Positions 8,684-19,500 of a DNA stretch of 64,000 bases are shown one piece after another. How positions within the stretch are numbered: position 1 is the first letter of the stretch; each line of letters begins with the position of its first letter. The stretch spans positions 3,361-67,360 of the forward strand of contig NZ_JAOQJG010000008.1 in the NCBI RefSeq assembly GCF_025567365.1. The letters run 5' to 3'. Source of the DNA: Anaerostipes amylophilus. GTDB lineage: Bacteria > Bacillota > Clostridia > Lachnospirales > Lachnospiraceae. The position numbers were made by a program, and so were the translations under genes. The notes beneath the pieces were generated by a model. It ran no database searches. It was not told the origin of the DNA and was given only the letters and a program-made list of their open reading frames with translations.

Positions 8684-9811
8684 TTACTGATTCATCATGC
8701 CATCAATCTTACGTTTCTTATATTCTTTGTAGTTTCCTTCTTCGATTGCCTGACGAATCTCACTCATCATTGTATTATAAAAATACAAGTTATGCAAGAC
8801 ACATAATCTCATTCCAAGCATTTCTTTTGCTTTCAGAAGGTGTCTGATGTAAGCTCTGCTGTAACTTCTGCAAGCTGGACACTGGCATCCTTCTTCGATT
8901 GGGCGATGATCAAGTTCATATTTTTTGTTGAACATGTTTAATTTCCCCTGATTAGTATATACATGTCCATGGCGGCCATTTCTTGTTGGATATACACAGT
9001 CAAAGAAATCAACTCCACGGTCTACAGCCTCAAGAATATTCACTGGTGTACCAACTCCCATCAGATACGTTGGTTTATCTTCAGGCAGATATGGAACTGT
9101 TTCTTCGATGATATGATACATCTCATCATGTGTTTCTCCTACTGCCAGACCGCCAAGAGCATATCCATCAAGATTCAGTTTTGAAATTTCTTTGGCGTGT
9201 TCAATACGGATATCTTCAAATGTTCCACCTTGATTGATTCCAAATAACATCTGATGTGGATTGACCGTGTCTTCCAAAGAGTTCAAACGATCCATCTCTT
9301 TCTTACATCTTACTAACCATCTTGTTGTACGATCTACAGAATTCTGCATATATTCTCTTGTTGCAGGATGTGGCGGACACTCATCAAATGCCATCGCAAT
9401 CGTAGACCCAAGATTGGACTGAATCTGCATACTTTCTTCTGGTCCCATAAAGATCTTTCTTCCATCGATATGAGAGGAGAAAGATACTCCTTCTTCTTTG
9501 ATCTTGCGGAGTTTTGCCAGAGAAAATACCTGAAATCCGCCAGAATCTGTAAGAATTGGGCGATCCCAGTTCATAAATTTATGAAGTCCACCAAATTCTT
9601 TGATCAATTTATCACCTGTTCTTACATGCAGATGATATGTGTTTGATAACTCTACCTGAGTTCCGATCTCCCTAAGATCATCTGTGCTGACTGCACCTTT
9701 GATCGCTGCGACTGTTCCGACATTCATAAATACCGGTGTCTCAATCACTCCATGGACGGTTGTTAACCTTCCTCTTTTTGCTCTTCCGTCTTTTTTAATT
9801 AATTCATACAT
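8684..9811 (-). CDS. tgt: tRNA-guanine transglycosylase
   Basis: Exchanges the wobble guanine of GUN-anticodon tRNAs (Tyr, His, Asn, Asp) for preQ1 or a queuosine precursor. 375 aa, TIM barrel. Substrate pocket motif LTDSGGFQVFSL lies near residue 90; the catalytic-Asp region is FFDCVYPTRNGRHGH near residue 260. The zinc site is CQCPACRSYSRAYIRHLL plus the downstream LHNL. It lies only 2 bases after aroC, which indicates co-transcription. Confidence 0.96.
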   Translation of the reverse strand: MYELIKKDGRAKRGRLTTVHGVIETPVFMNVGTVAAIKGAVSTDDLREIGTQVELSNTYHLHVRTGDKLIKEFGGLHKFMNWDRPILTDSGGFQVFSLAKLRKIKEEGVSFSSHIDGRKIFMGPEESMQIQSNLGSTIAMAFDECPPHPATREYMQNSVDRTTRWLVRCKKEMDRLNSLEDTVNPHQMLFGINQGGTFEDIRIEHAKEISKLNLDGYALGGLAVGETHDEMYHIIEETVPYLPEDKPTYLMGVGTPVNILEAVDRGVDFFDCVYPTRNGRHGHVYTNQGKLNMFNKKYELDHRPIEEGCQCPACRSYSRAYIRHLLKAKEMLGMRLCVLHNLYFYNTMMSEIRQAIEEGNYKEYKKRKIDGMMNQ

Positions 9812-9813
9812 TC

Positions 9814-10914
9814 TTACTCACCATAAATCTTTTTAATATTATCCATTGTTGCTCCTAGATTCTTTAACACACCATCAAGAATCGTAACGGCTGCCATTGA
9901 TTCTACCACAACTACAGCCCTTGGCACAATCATTGGATCATGGCGCCCATGAATTTCAATCTCTACATTGTCAAGATCACGGTTGATCGTCTTCTGTGTT
10001 CTCGCAATGGATGGAGTTGGTTTGACCGCTGCACGAAATACGATCGTACTTCCGTCACTCATTCCTCCAAGAACTCCGCCAGAATGATTCGTTTCTTTCA
10101 CGGCTTTGCCATCCATACTGATAAAATTATCATTATTCTCTGATCCTCTAAGGTTTGCAGCTGCAAATCCATCTCCGATCTCAAACCCTTTAACAGCTCC
10201 AATAGACATAATTGCCTTCGAAAGTTCTGCATCCAGCTTATCAAATACAGTTTCTCCAATACCAACTGGCATCCCTGTGATCTGGCATTCTATAATTCCA
10301 CCGATCGAATCCTGTTCTTTGATCATCTGATCTGCTTTCTTGGCTACAAGATCTGCTGCTTCCTTATCTGGCATATTAAACGGATTGTTATTCATCTCAT
10401 TAAGATCAAATCTATCCTCTGAAATCTCAATACCTGCAATTGCCTTTGCATATGCCTTTACAGAAATTTCTAGTTCTTCAAGCACTTTCGCTGCAACTGC
10501 ACCTGCAGCAACACGTCCGATCGTCTCTCGTCCTGATGATCTTCCACCACCACGATAATCTCTGAAACCATATTTCATATCAAATGTAAAATCTGCATGT
10601 CCTGGACGGTAAACATCCTTAATATTACTATAATCCTTAGATCTCTGATCCTTATTATATACAACCATGGAAATCGGTGTTCCTGTTGTCTTCCCTTCAA
10701 ATACTCCAGAAAGAATCTCTACTTGATCTCCTTCCTTTCTCTGTGTTGTATACTTAGACTGTCCCGGTTTCCTGCGATCCAGATATTTCTGAACATCTTC
10801 TCTATCTAATGATAGCCCTGCCGGACATCCATCCACAACTACTCCAACACCAGCACCATGTGTCTCTCCCCATGTTGTGATGCGGAAATTTGTACCAAAA
10901 CCTGATCCTGCCAT
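9814..10914 (-). CDS. aroC: chorismate synthase
   Basis: Converts EPSP to chorismate, the last shared step of aromatic amino acid synthesis, using reduced FMN. 366 aa. Signatures: GETHGAGVG near the N-terminus, YRPGHADFTFDMKYG and YRGGGRSSGRET in the middle, and RHDP near the C-terminus. It sits between the S1 gene (12 bases upstream) and tgt, not with other aromatic genes. Its product feeds the trp operon at 50-56 kb. Confidence 0.96.
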   Translation of the reverse strand: MAGSGFGTNFRITTWGETHGAGVGVVVDGCPAGLSLDREDVQKYLDRRKPGQSKYTTQRKEGDQVEILSGVFEGKTTGTPISMVVYNKDQRSKDYSNIKDVYRPGHADFTFDMKYGFRDYRGGGRSSGRETIGRVAAGAVAAKVLEELEISVKAYAKAIAGIEISEDRFDLNEMNNNPFNMPDKEAADLVAKKADQMIKEQDSIGGIIECQITGMPVGIGETVFDKLDAELSKAIMSIGAVKGFEIGDGFAAANLRGSENNDNFISMDGKAVKETNHSGGVLGGMSDGSTIVFRAAVKPTPSIARTQKTINRDLDNVEIEIHGRHDPMIVPRAVVVVESMAAVTILDGVLKNLGATMDNIKKIYGE

Positions 10915-10926
10915 ATGACTTCCTTC

Positions 10927-11625
10927 CTATAATTTGATATTTGCCAGTAAATCTCCAAGACTCGTTCCTGCAGCATCTTCTGTATACTCTACTCCAGTTT
11001 CTTCTGCTTTCTTGGCTGCTTCTTTATCATCTTCTAATGCTTTGATGCTTAAGCTTACTTTACCATTTGCAACTTTTATGATCTTAACTGTTACCTGTTC
11101 TCCTTCTTTCACAACATCTTCTGGAGATTTTACTCTCTTCTGGCTTAACTGTGAAATATGAACTAATCCGCTGATTCCATCTCCAATATCAACAAACGCT
11201 CCATAAGGCATGATATTTTCTACAGTTCCTTCTACAACTGTTCCAACTTTTAACTCATTGATCTTATTTTCACGTTCTTTTCTTGCTTTCTCCTGCTCTA
11301 CTGCTTTTGCTGATAAAACAAGTCTCTGCTCCTCTGGTTCCACTGTAATGATCTTTGCTTCTACATCTTTCTGTAACCATACATTTAAATCTTCAACATA
11401 TTTTGTTGATAATAAAGATGCTGGAATAAATCCACGGATTCCTTCAACATAAACAATAACTCCACCATTAACGACTCCACCAACAGTCAGTGCAAGCACT
11501 TCTCCACTTTCTTTAAGCTCTTCTAAATGATTCCATACTGCATCTTCATTTGTTGCTGCTTTATTTAAAGATTCTTCTAACTGAGTTTCGAATTGTTCCA
11601 TTGTTTCTTTTACTTCTTCTGCCAT
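10927..11625 (-). CDS. S1 RNA-binding domain protein (RpsA-like)
   Basis: 232-aa cytosolic RNA-binding protein related to ribosomal protein S1. After an acidic N-terminal helix of about 35 residues there are two S1 OB folds: a divergent one (about 38-105, GGVIVYVEGIRGFIPASLLS) and a canonical one (about 123-195, GTVENIMPYGAFVDIGDGISGLVHISQLS). This two-domain form is common in Clostridia, shorter than full-length S1. The ATG at 11625 has GGAGGAAG upstream; the longer frame to 11658 has no ribosome site. First gene of the aroC-tgt-yajC operon. Confidence 0.88.
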   Translation of the reverse strand: MAEEVKETMEQFETQLEESLNKAATNEDAVWNHLEELKESGEVLALTVGGVVNGGVIVYVEGIRGFIPASLLSTKYVEDLNVWLQKDVEAKIITVEPEEQRLVLSAKAVEQEKARKERENKINELKVGTVVEGTVENIMPYGAFVDIGDGISGLVHISQLSQKRVKSPEDVVKEGEQVTVKIIKVANGKVSLSIKALEDDKEAAKKAEETGVEYTEDAAGTSLGDLLANIKL

Positions 11626-11713
11626 AATAATCTTCCTCCGCTTTATTTTCTTAAACATTTATTTCATATTATAACATAGAATAAGAAAGATTCAAGAACG
11701 CTGATATTCCTTG

Positions 11714-13813
11714 TTATTTTGAATATTTTCTGTAAAACAGCCATGCTGCTGATATAACACCAGCCATGCCTGCAGCTATCCATAAACCAAGCATCGACTT
11801 TTCTCTTTTGTCCTTGACTTTTGTCTCCTTTTTCTGATCTTTTTCTACCATTTGCTTGATCGGATGTGGCAGGATTTTGGTTACCGCAAACTTTATTCTT
11901 TTGTTTGTTACATTTCCAGCTGCATCTTTTGCTTGAAGTTTTAGCACATGAATCCCTGGTTCCAGCTTCTTAAAAGATATTTTGTTTGTTAAATTTTTTA
12001 TTTCTTTTTCATCCAGCTTTACCTTTGTCCAATAATCTTTCTTATTTTCCAGAGATACTGCAACGATTGTTCCATAATCACATTCACTCTTTTCATTAAG
12101 ACCACTCATCTGGATCACTGGTTTTTTTGTATCATAAAAAAATGTAATCTTTTTACTTGATACCCGTTCTCCATTTGCATCTACCGCATTAAGACTTATC
12201 CTATAATTTCCATTCTCTGTAATTGGCTGTTTTATATAAACTTTATCTTTTTCCCATTCATATGAAACCTTCTGCCCATTCATAAGAAATTCTGTTACCT
12301 GTACAGGCTCTAAACTTACAACTTGAAATCCCGGTCTAAAACTTTTCTCTGAAATATTCTTTCCTGCAAGTATTTTCTGCAAAAAATAAATATGAACGCC
12401 CTTTTTGTTGATCGTAAATTTCTTTGTCACAACATTTTGATTTCCTGCCAGATCTAAAGCTTCCACTCGTAATACATAATACCCATCGTCTTTTATCTTA
12501 TCCGGTATCCATCTTTTTCCATTCAGATAAATTCTTGTCTGCTTTTCATCCAGATTTTCATCTTTTACATGTAGTTTTACGTTTACAAATGTTTTATAGG
12601 ACTTATTATTTTTTATCCCACTAATATAAATTTCAGGTTTTTTCATATCAATCTTAAATACTTTTTCCTCACTGATCGACGCATTTCCTGCCATATCTTC
12701 CACTTGAACCAAAAGATTATGCTTACCATTCCGGTCAAATACTACTTCACTCTCATAATATTCTCCTTTTTGAACAAAACCTTTCATCTGCTTCCCAGAA
12801 GTTATAACTTTTACAGCATTTTTTTGGAGATTTTCATCCTTGATCCTTATCTTTACTTTCTGATATCTGCTGACTTTTTGAAATTCATTTTGAGATCGTA
12901 TCAATATTTCTGGCTTCTTTGTATCCAAAAAACAAACTGTATGGAAACTATTTTCAGATCTATTTCCTGCTTCATCCTTTGTCCATATTTTCAGCTGATA
13001 CTTTCCATCTTTTTTAATCTGTGGAATCTGATCTGTTTCTGTCTGTATTTGACCTGTCTGAAGCTGAGTTAATTGTGCATAAACGTGTACCAGAGGTCCT
13101 TCCGCCTGTTCTGATTCATATGTAAATTCAGGAATCTTTCCATACCATCCATTTAGAGATCTCTCACTGCACGTTATTTTAAATAACTGCGGCTTCTTTT
13201 TCCATAAACGGCACCAGATTTTTTGAATTTCACTATATCTTCCTGCATTAGAAACTGCTCTGATCAAAACAAGATCATCCATATCACGTTTCAACTCTAG
13301 TCTGCCATATTTCATTGATCTCCACTCATTATTACCAGTCTTATATTCATAGTGAGAAATTTTCGAAACTGCTTTTGAACCATGTGCTTCAAGTAAAATA
13401 TCCTGATTGGTCCATTTTCCTGCTGTGTATGATCCACTGTCAACTTTTGGTATCGTTGGATTACTCAGTTCTATCGTGATTTTTCTTGTTTCCTCATATC
13501 CATTTCTATGAATCAGATGAATCTCATAATTTCCTTCTTCATAAAATGTCATCTTCAAAGTTTGTTCATAATCCCATTCTCCTTCCCACTTCTGCCGGTT
13601 TACAAAAATCATAATATCATCTTTTGTACAGGATCCTTTCAGATCTACTTCCATTACCACGCTGCTTCGAAAAAATGGTTCTTCCCCAGTTCCTTTCCAT
13701 GTAATATCCCAGACCGCTGTCTCTTCCATTCCTTTGGTATCAGCAGGTATTGCAGATAAAAGGAGAAATAGTATGGCTGTCATGGTCATCAGTATTTTAT
13801 GTTTTCTCTTCAT
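11714..13813 (-). CDS. membrane-anchored protein with repeated Ig-like domains
   Basis: 699-aa surface protein. It has a signal peptide at residues 1-26 (hydrophobic core ILMTMTAILFLLLSAI), a C-terminal membrane helix (LWIAAGMAGVISAAWLFY) and a short basic tail (RKYSK), with no sortase motif. Between them are about five beta-sandwich Ig-like repeats, each with a recurring DxKKPxI opening and an AxDxAGN segment (WTKDEAGNRS, QVEDMAGNAS, EALDLAGNQN, QAKDAAGNVT). It starts within the last codons of the kinase gene (4-base overlap), so it is made with it. Possible role: extracellular ligand or cell-wall contact of the kinase module; this is inference. Confidence 0.75.
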   Translation of the reverse strand: MKRKHKILMTMTAILFLLLSAIPADTKGMEETAVWDITWKGTGEEPFFRSSVVMEVDLKGSCTKDDIMIFVNRQKWEGEWDYEQTLKMTFYEEGNYEIHLIHRNGYEETRKITIELSNPTIPKVDSGSYTAGKWTNQDILLEAHGSKAVSKISHYEYKTGNNEWRSMKYGRLELKRDMDDLVLIRAVSNAGRYSEIQKIWCRLWKKKPQLFKITCSERSLNGWYGKIPEFTYESEQAEGPLVHVYAQLTQLQTGQIQTETDQIPQIKKDGKYQLKIWTKDEAGNRSENSFHTVCFLDTKKPEILIRSQNEFQKVSRYQKVKIRIKDENLQKNAVKVITSGKQMKGFVQKGEYYESEVVFDRNGKHNLLVQVEDMAGNASISEEKVFKIDMKKPEIYISGIKNNKSYKTFVNVKLHVKDENLDEKQTRIYLNGKRWIPDKIKDDGYYVLRVEALDLAGNQNVVTKKFTINKKGVHIYFLQKILAGKNISEKSFRPGFQVVSLEPVQVTEFLMNGQKVSYEWEKDKVYIKQPITENGNYRISLNAVDANGERVSSKKITFFYDTKKPVIQMSGLNEKSECDYGTIVAVSLENKKDYWTKVKLDEKEIKNLTNKISFKKLEPGIHVLKLQAKDAAGNVTNKRIKFAVTKILPHPIKQMVEKDQKKETKVKDKREKSMLGLWIAAGMAGVISAAWLFYRKYSK

Positions 13814-15408
13814 AATCCAAGTTTCCTCCTCAACGCTTTTGCTCTGTTACTTGTCATTCCTGTCTGTTTTAGTCCCTGCAGATAAACATCCTTTGCCTTC
13901 TCTATCTGGTTTTTCTGGCATAGATAAATTCCATATTCAATATAAGCTTCCATGACTTTTGGATAATGTTTTATAAAACGTTCATACTCATTTTCAATAT
14001 TCACAGATTTTTCTCTAAGATACGATAACTTTCTCTCATATATTTCCCATGCTTCATTTTTCTCTAATTTCTCATGAAACACTCTGTCAGTCTCTTGAAA
14101 AAAAAGCTTATCATCTCCTCTTTTTGCCTTAATCTCATACAGATTGATCTTTTGTTTTTCCAGCATCTTTTTTTGTTCTTCCTTAAGTCTGAACTTTTCT
14201 GTCTTATAAAGCAGTTTTTCTGCCTTCTTTACAACAAACTCTGGAAGTTTTTCCTGCCACAAAATATAATGATCAATAAAAAAATATGCTGACCAGAAAT
14301 CATGTACGTCCTTTTGACAAATTTCTAATGCTGACACCAGCTCATCTTGTTTCACCTCCTTTTCAGGATCATTTAATACTTCTATCAGCAGAAGATATGC
14401 TTCTGTTTTCTTTTTATTTGTTTCTTCCTTCTTAAAATATTGACCGGCCAGTGTCAGATCTTTCTCTGTCCTTTCGTTTCCATAAAAATAAACCATACCT
14501 TTTTTGTAGAAATCCTCGTATGTTTTCACTGACTGTACTTTCAATTTTTCTTCTTTGTGGCTGTCTATAAAACCAAAAATACCGATCATGCCAATGCAGG
14601 CTAAAAAAACGACACTTTTTTCTGATCTGCTTTTCCAGACAATTTTTCTAAGATCTCTCTTGATATCTCTAGCGCTCTGATAATTCTTTTTCTCATCCTC
14701 ACAAAGACATTTCTGTATGATATTCTCTATAGGATACTTTTTATTCTGTTCTGTATTTAGCTGAATGATCTTTCCTATACTGTAGACATCCATAAAAAAT
14801 TCAGCTCTTTCTCCTGCTTTTGTCTGTCGTTTGGAAGCATAAATCCTCGTTCCATACCCAGTCAGAAAATCTCCTTTCATTGAAGATGCTCCAAAATCGA
14901 TCAAATACAGACGTCCTGATGGATGAAGTATGATATTCTCTGGTTTAAGATCCATATGTACAACACCTCTCTTATGAACCTGTTCCAACACCTTACAGAC
15001 CTTATACATAAGTAGTATCAATGTTTTTTCTGAAATTTTTCCATGGACTGTTTTATATGTTTTTAGAGATTGTCCTTTAATATATTCCATAACCAGGCAA
15101 TGATCTTTGGCGTTTTCTGCAAGGAATAATTTGGGAATACCCTTGATATTTTTTAATTGATTTAATATCTCTTTCTCCCGTTTCCACTGATTTTCATCTT
15201 TAAGTATTTTCACTGCAACCTTTTTCCCTGTCTTTAAATCTTTTGCAAGAAATACTTTCCCCATTCCACCTGCACCCAAAAGCTTCTGAGTCTGATAACG
15301 GTTATGGTATATTTGAGCTATCTCTCTTTCGGAACTTTGACGATCACACAGGATAGATTGTCTAGTTCTCCACGTTTTTTTACTTTTCGAAAACATCTTT
15401 CTACCCAT
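13810..15408 (-). CDS. transmembrane Ser/Thr protein kinase
   Basis: Eukaryotic-type (Hanks) kinase, 532 aa. Gly-rich loop GAGGMG at 45-50, catalytic Lys67 (VAVKIL), HMDLKPEN at 151-158 and DFG at 171-173. A membrane helix follows at 264-281 (VVFLACIGMIGIFGF), then about 250 residues outside: a helical, TPR-like Lys/Glu-rich domain ending DVYLQGLKQTG. There are no PASTA repeats, unlike PrkC. HMD replaces the common HRD, so the Arg that senses activation-loop phosphorylation is missing. The ATG at 15408 lies 91 bases inside the phosphatase gene and its ribosome site is weak; a later non-ATG start is possible. Confidence 0.88.
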   Translation of the reverse strand: MGRKMFSKSKKTWRTRQSILCDRQSSEREIAQIYHNRYQTQKLLGAGGMGKVFLAKDLKTGKKVAVKILKDENQWKREKEILNQLKNIKGIPKLFLAENAKDHCLVMEYIKGQSLKTYKTVHGKISEKTLILLMYKVCKVLEQVHKRGVVHMDLKPENIILHPSGRLYLIDFGASSMKGDFLTGYGTRIYASKRQTKAGERAEFFMDVYSIGKIIQLNTEQNKKYPIENIIQKCLCEDEKKNYQSARDIKRDLRKIVWKSRSEKSVVFLACIGMIGIFGFIDSHKEEKLKVQSVKTYEDFYKKGMVYFYGNERTEKDLTLAGQYFKKEETNKKKTEAYLLLIEVLNDPEKEVKQDELVSALEICQKDVHDFWSAYFFIDHYILWQEKLPEFVVKKAEKLLYKTEKFRLKEEQKKMLEKQKINLYEIKAKRGDDKLFFQETDRVFHEKLEKNEAWEIYERKLSYLREKSVNIENEYERFIKHYPKVMEAYIEYGIYLCQKNQIEKAKDVYLQGLKQTGMTSNRAKALRRKLGL

Positions 15409-16079
15409 TCTTTCATTTGTTCCCTGGACGCTTCCACCTGATAGATCTCTTCCTCTTCAAGTAATCCATAAAATCCATCTGTACAAAGCAAAAATTCCAT
15501 TCCCGGATGCAGTCTTCCCTTATAGCAATCTACTCTGACGTCCTTCGTCACACCAACACACTGCAGAAGAATATGTCGTCTCGGATCTTTTCTTGCCTGT
15601 TCTTTCGTCAAATGTCCTGCCCGAAGTTCAAGTTCTACCAGCGTATGATCTGTTGTCACAAATTTTCTATTTCTGTCAAACCAGTATGTTCTGGAATCTC
15701 CAACATTTAATACAAAAAATTCGTGATCTTCCACAAATAATAATGTTAACGTACTTCCCATTGATTTGACTTCTTCCATTTTTCTGCTCATCAACAAAAG
15801 GTTCTGATTGATCTTTCGGATCAAATCGATCAGATTTTGTTCGATCATATTAATTCCCATTTCATATAATCCTTCAAATAAAGTTTCATCAAACCACTGT
15901 TTCAATACTTCTACAATATAACGGCTTGCGATCTCTCCTTTCTTCAAACCACCCATTCCATCACACACAACAGCCAGAAGATAAAGCTTTCCATTCTTTT
16001 CCTGCTGCCTTAATAAATAAGCATCCTGATTCGACGGTCTTCCGTTTCCAATATCCGTCATTCCAATCGTATCTATCAT
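15318..16079 (-). CDS. PP2C-family Ser/Thr phosphatase
   Basis: 253-aa metal-dependent protein phosphatase, the likely partner that reverses the neighbouring kinase. PPM motifs: DIGNGRPSNQD at 9-19, CDGMGG at 39-44, a central GDSR motif, LCTDGFYGLLEEEE near 200, and DNLSCVIVKV near the C-terminus; their Asp residues bind Mn/Mg. The frame extends to 16103, but the ATG at 16079 has GGAGGA directly upstream, while the first ATG has none. It overlaps the kinase start by 91 bases. Cytosolic, no membrane helix. Confidence 0.93.
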   Translation of the reverse strand: MIDTIGMTDIGNGRPSNQDAYLLRQQEKNGKLYLLAVVCDGMGGLKKGEIASRYIVEVLKQWFDETLFEGLYEMGINMIEQNLIDLIRKINQNLLLMSRKMEEVKSMGSTLTLLFVEDHEFFVLNVGDSRTYWFDRNRKFVTTDHTLVELELRAGHLTKEQARKDPRRHILLQCVGVTKDVRVDCYKGRLHPGMEFLLCTDGFYGLLEEEEIYQVEASREQMKEWVERCFRKVKKRGELDNLSCVIVKVPKER

Positions 16080-16110
16080 ATGTTCCTCCAAAAAATTCTT
16101 CATAATAGAA

Positions 16111-16143
16111 AAAAGCCTGTAAAGATTATTCTTTACAAGCTTT
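16111..16143 (-). terminator. terminator between coiled-coil gene and phosphatase gene
   Basis: Stem TGTAAAGA/TCTTTACA with a four-base loop, extended by AAAGC/GCTTT, and followed on the minus strand by a T-run. It ends the transcript of the surface protein and the small coiled-coil protein ahead of the phosphatase-kinase genes. Confidence 0.8.
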
Positions 16144-16166
16144 CTCTGCTGTTCTTGTTTGTTTCA

Positions 16167-16478
16167 TTATTCTTCGATGTCTTCGCCATCCTCGAATTCA
16201 TCTTCTTCGCCTTCAATCTCCTGTTTGAGAATCTCAATATCTCCTCTAAGTTTCTCGATGAGATTGAACAGATCAATATATTCTGCCTGTGGGTAGTCCA
16301 TATGTTCTTCAAAATATTTCTCTCCCACCTGACGATACAAATCATTCAAATCTCTTTTCGCCACTCGCAGATCATTATGTCTCTTCGCAGAATCTGCCAC
16401 TTCCTTCGCCTTCTGTGCAGCTGCTTTTCCTGTTGTTGAAATAGTTTCTTCCAGACGTCCGAAAAAATCTTTTGCCAT
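16167..16478 (-). CDS. small acidic coiled-coil protein, function unknown
   Basis: 103-aa cytosolic protein with no signal or membrane segment. Residues about 10-60 are charged and helical (AAAQKAKEVADSAKRHNDLR, then VAKRDLNDLYRQVGEKYFEE). A second helix (LIEKLRGDIEILKQEIE) ends in a very acidic tail (EGEEDEFEDGEDIEE). The pattern resembles short scaffold proteins fused to zinc ribbons in related clostridia, but there is no zinc ribbon here. It lies 79 bases after the surface-protein gene and before a terminator, so it is probably co-transcribed with that gene. Confidence 0.7.
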   Translation of the reverse strand: MAKDFFGRLEETISTTGKAAAQKAKEVADSAKRHNDLRVAKRDLNDLYRQVGEKYFEEHMDYPQAEYIDLFNLIEKLRGDIEILKQEIEGEEDEFEDGEDIEE

Positions 16479-16557
16479 ATACGCTCACTCCCAACGTTTT
16501 TCTTTCATTGTACCTTATTCAGCTGCTTTCGTCCAGCCTAAAAGCGCCTTTCGAGAC

Positions 16558-19500
16558 TTAATGTTTCTTCTTACGATATAATAGTAAAATCCCTGAAAAT
16601 GCTGCAGCTGCCATAGCAAATATCCATCGAAGATCACTTTCGTCTCCTGTTTTTGGTCCAGAAGAAGTAGCTGTATTTTCAAAATCATTTCCCTTGTTTT
16701 TCGTATAAGTTATATTTTCAGGTATTTTCTGTTTTCTTACTTTGATCTCACGAACTGCTGTCACTTCTTTTGCGTTATCGGCCTTTGCTTTTGCCGTATT
16801 TTTTATCGTTCGATCTTTCATTATTTTGTTATTTAACTTTACCTGATAGATTACTTTTATTTTCTGGTCATTTGTAAGATTTTCTTTTGTTTCAATTCTG
16901 AAACTGTTATCTGATACAACAATCCTGCATTTCGAAGTGATATCTGCTTCATCTGGTGAAAAAACATGAACACTTTCCTTTATGATCTTTGCATATTTAT
17001 GATCGATCTTATCTTCGATCACAATGTTCTTTGCAACTGCATCTTTCACAATCTGTGATACGAAAATCTGATATTCACAAATACCGCCAGCTTTATATAC
17101 TGTCTTATCACTTCTTTTTGTGATCAAAAGCTGTGGAATATTCTCCTCCATCGTTACAACAATATCATCTCTTACTTTATCTGCATCCTCACTGTACGCA
17201 AATGCTGTATTTTTAATATCTCCATCGATCATTGAAAGAAATGCTGTATCATAAATTACAAGAAGCTCATCCTTATCACTTAAATCTCTTCCTGTGGCGA
17301 TCTTAAACTTTCTACTGGTATCATCTCTGCTGATCTCACACTGATTTGTGATATCTTCCCCATTATATTTTACACGGATCATACCAATATCCATTCCTTT
17401 CTTCTCAAATAAATCTTCTATGATAACTTTATGTGCTGTCATCCCTTCATTTTTCTGTGTCACACGAATCTTATATGATCCAGTCTGACCTTCTTTATAT
17501 ATCTTATGATCTGATGTTTTCTCGATTTTTAACATTGGAGGTTTTACAACAACTGTATTTTCATCCTGCGCTGGCTCTGTGTTATCACTTTGTACGATCG
17601 CTGTATTTTTTATAGCACCATCAATTCTTTTTTCAAATAATACTTTATATATGATATCAATAGAATCACTGTCTCCAAGATCTTTTCCTGTTTCTACAAC
17701 AAAATTTCCATCTCTTGCTTCTATTTTACATTCATCTGTAATATCTTGTTTGTTATACATGACTTGAAAATCAGAAATCTTCATTCCTTCTTTTTCAAAT
17801 TCATCTGTAACTATTATATTTTTTGCTTTTACGCCTTCCTTCCCCTGTGTAATATGAAGTTTATAACTTCCTGTTTCTCCCACACTGTAAATCTTTTTAT
17901 CGGACTGTTTAAGAATCTGAAGTTTAGGTGCCTTGATCTTGATCATCTCTTCTGCCACACCACCTCCTGAAGGAATATCTGCATCTTCACGGATCAGTTC
18001 TTTGTTACTGTTTCTTGTTGCTGGAACTTTCATTACATTTTTTATGTCTTTTCCCTCTAGTCCATCCTGCTCGATCACTGCCTGATAGCTGATCTCAATC
18101 TTGTCCGTCATCCACAGATCATTGTAATTTGTATCTTTTTTTCCACATTCAGAAGCGAATACCGGTATTATTCCGTTCTTTAATGCGATCGGAGTCTGTA
18201 TCGTATAACTTCTTTCGTTATCATCAAATTCAGCCTGACATTTTGATGTTATATTTTTACCATCTGCCATCACTGATAATGTTCCAGGTATAATACGGAT
18301 CCCTTCTGCTTTGATTTCATCCTCGATTCTTATATCTCTCATAAATGTTCCAGGATTTGGATTCGTTATCACTGCCTTATATGCCACATGATCACCTTTT
18401 TTATAAATCTGTGCCGGAGCTGATTTTATAACATCATTTTTAGGAGAATTGATATATATCTGTGCCTGATCTTTTGTCTCCGGAATTCCCGCTGCCCATG
18501 CAGATGCTTCATTATCGATCAACTGGCCATTTGCTGCCACTGATGTTTTCATTGTGTATACAATCTGGATTTCATTTTCATACGGAAGAACATAATCACC
18601 TTTTGACTTTAAGATCCAGCTATTTCCTTCTTTCTGCATTGTGTAGCAGTCTTCTGGAATTCCTGATACTTTTATATCCTTTAGCGAAACTCTGGAATTA
18701 TCTGCAAATGATCTATCCTGAATCGTAAAGTATGCTGTTCCTGCTTTTGGATTTTTATTTTTCACAGTAACCTTGTAGGTAACCTCATCTTTTGCCTGAT
18801 ATTCATACTGCTTTGTCTCTTTTGTAAGCAAAAGGCCCGGATTACTCTCATCTTTTTTGGGCAGTTCTATATCAACCCTGACTTCATTCGTCATTGTGTT
18901 TTTGCCATCAATGATCGTCTTTGCCTTATTATTTTGTGTAAGAACTGTTTTATTTTCATTATAATGTCCATGCTTTTCCCAAAGATTCCTTAACTCCATA
19001 AGCTGCTCTTTCGTTGCATCTTTCATAATGTTCATCTTGATCTTGATCTTTAATACATATATACCGCGCTTATAAAATTCAGGATCATTCGGATCTTTTA
19101 ATCTGGCTTTTACAAGATTTCCGTTTTGTGAGATATCAAATTCACTACTGACATCTTTATTGTCTCCATATACTTTGATATCAAGAATCTTCTGACATTC
19201 TTCTACATTGTCCTCGAATGCAAATCCGCTGAAATAATGGGCTTTCGGAATATCTCCGGCAATTGCCTGGCTTACTTCATAAGTCCATGTCTTTGCAAGA
19301 TCTGGACAATTGTAATGCTCTGTTGATTCTCCATTCGACGTTATGATCTCTTTTTTTGGAGCTGGTGGATCAAATTTTACCATGTTCTGTCCATATCCAA
19401 CATATTGTTCCTGATTTGTTGGTCCATCATCCATAATTCTTCCAAACGTATATTCAAACGTATCTGAAGCAAATGTAAATCCCGCACATGTAAAGTCTTC

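Noticed and set aside
15318..15408. Frameshift or sequencing error where the phosphatase and kinase genes overlap by 91 bases
   Set aside because: Both ends are intact in family terms (DNLSCVIVKV at the phosphatase end, full Gly loop in the kinase); a late or unusual kinase start explains it.
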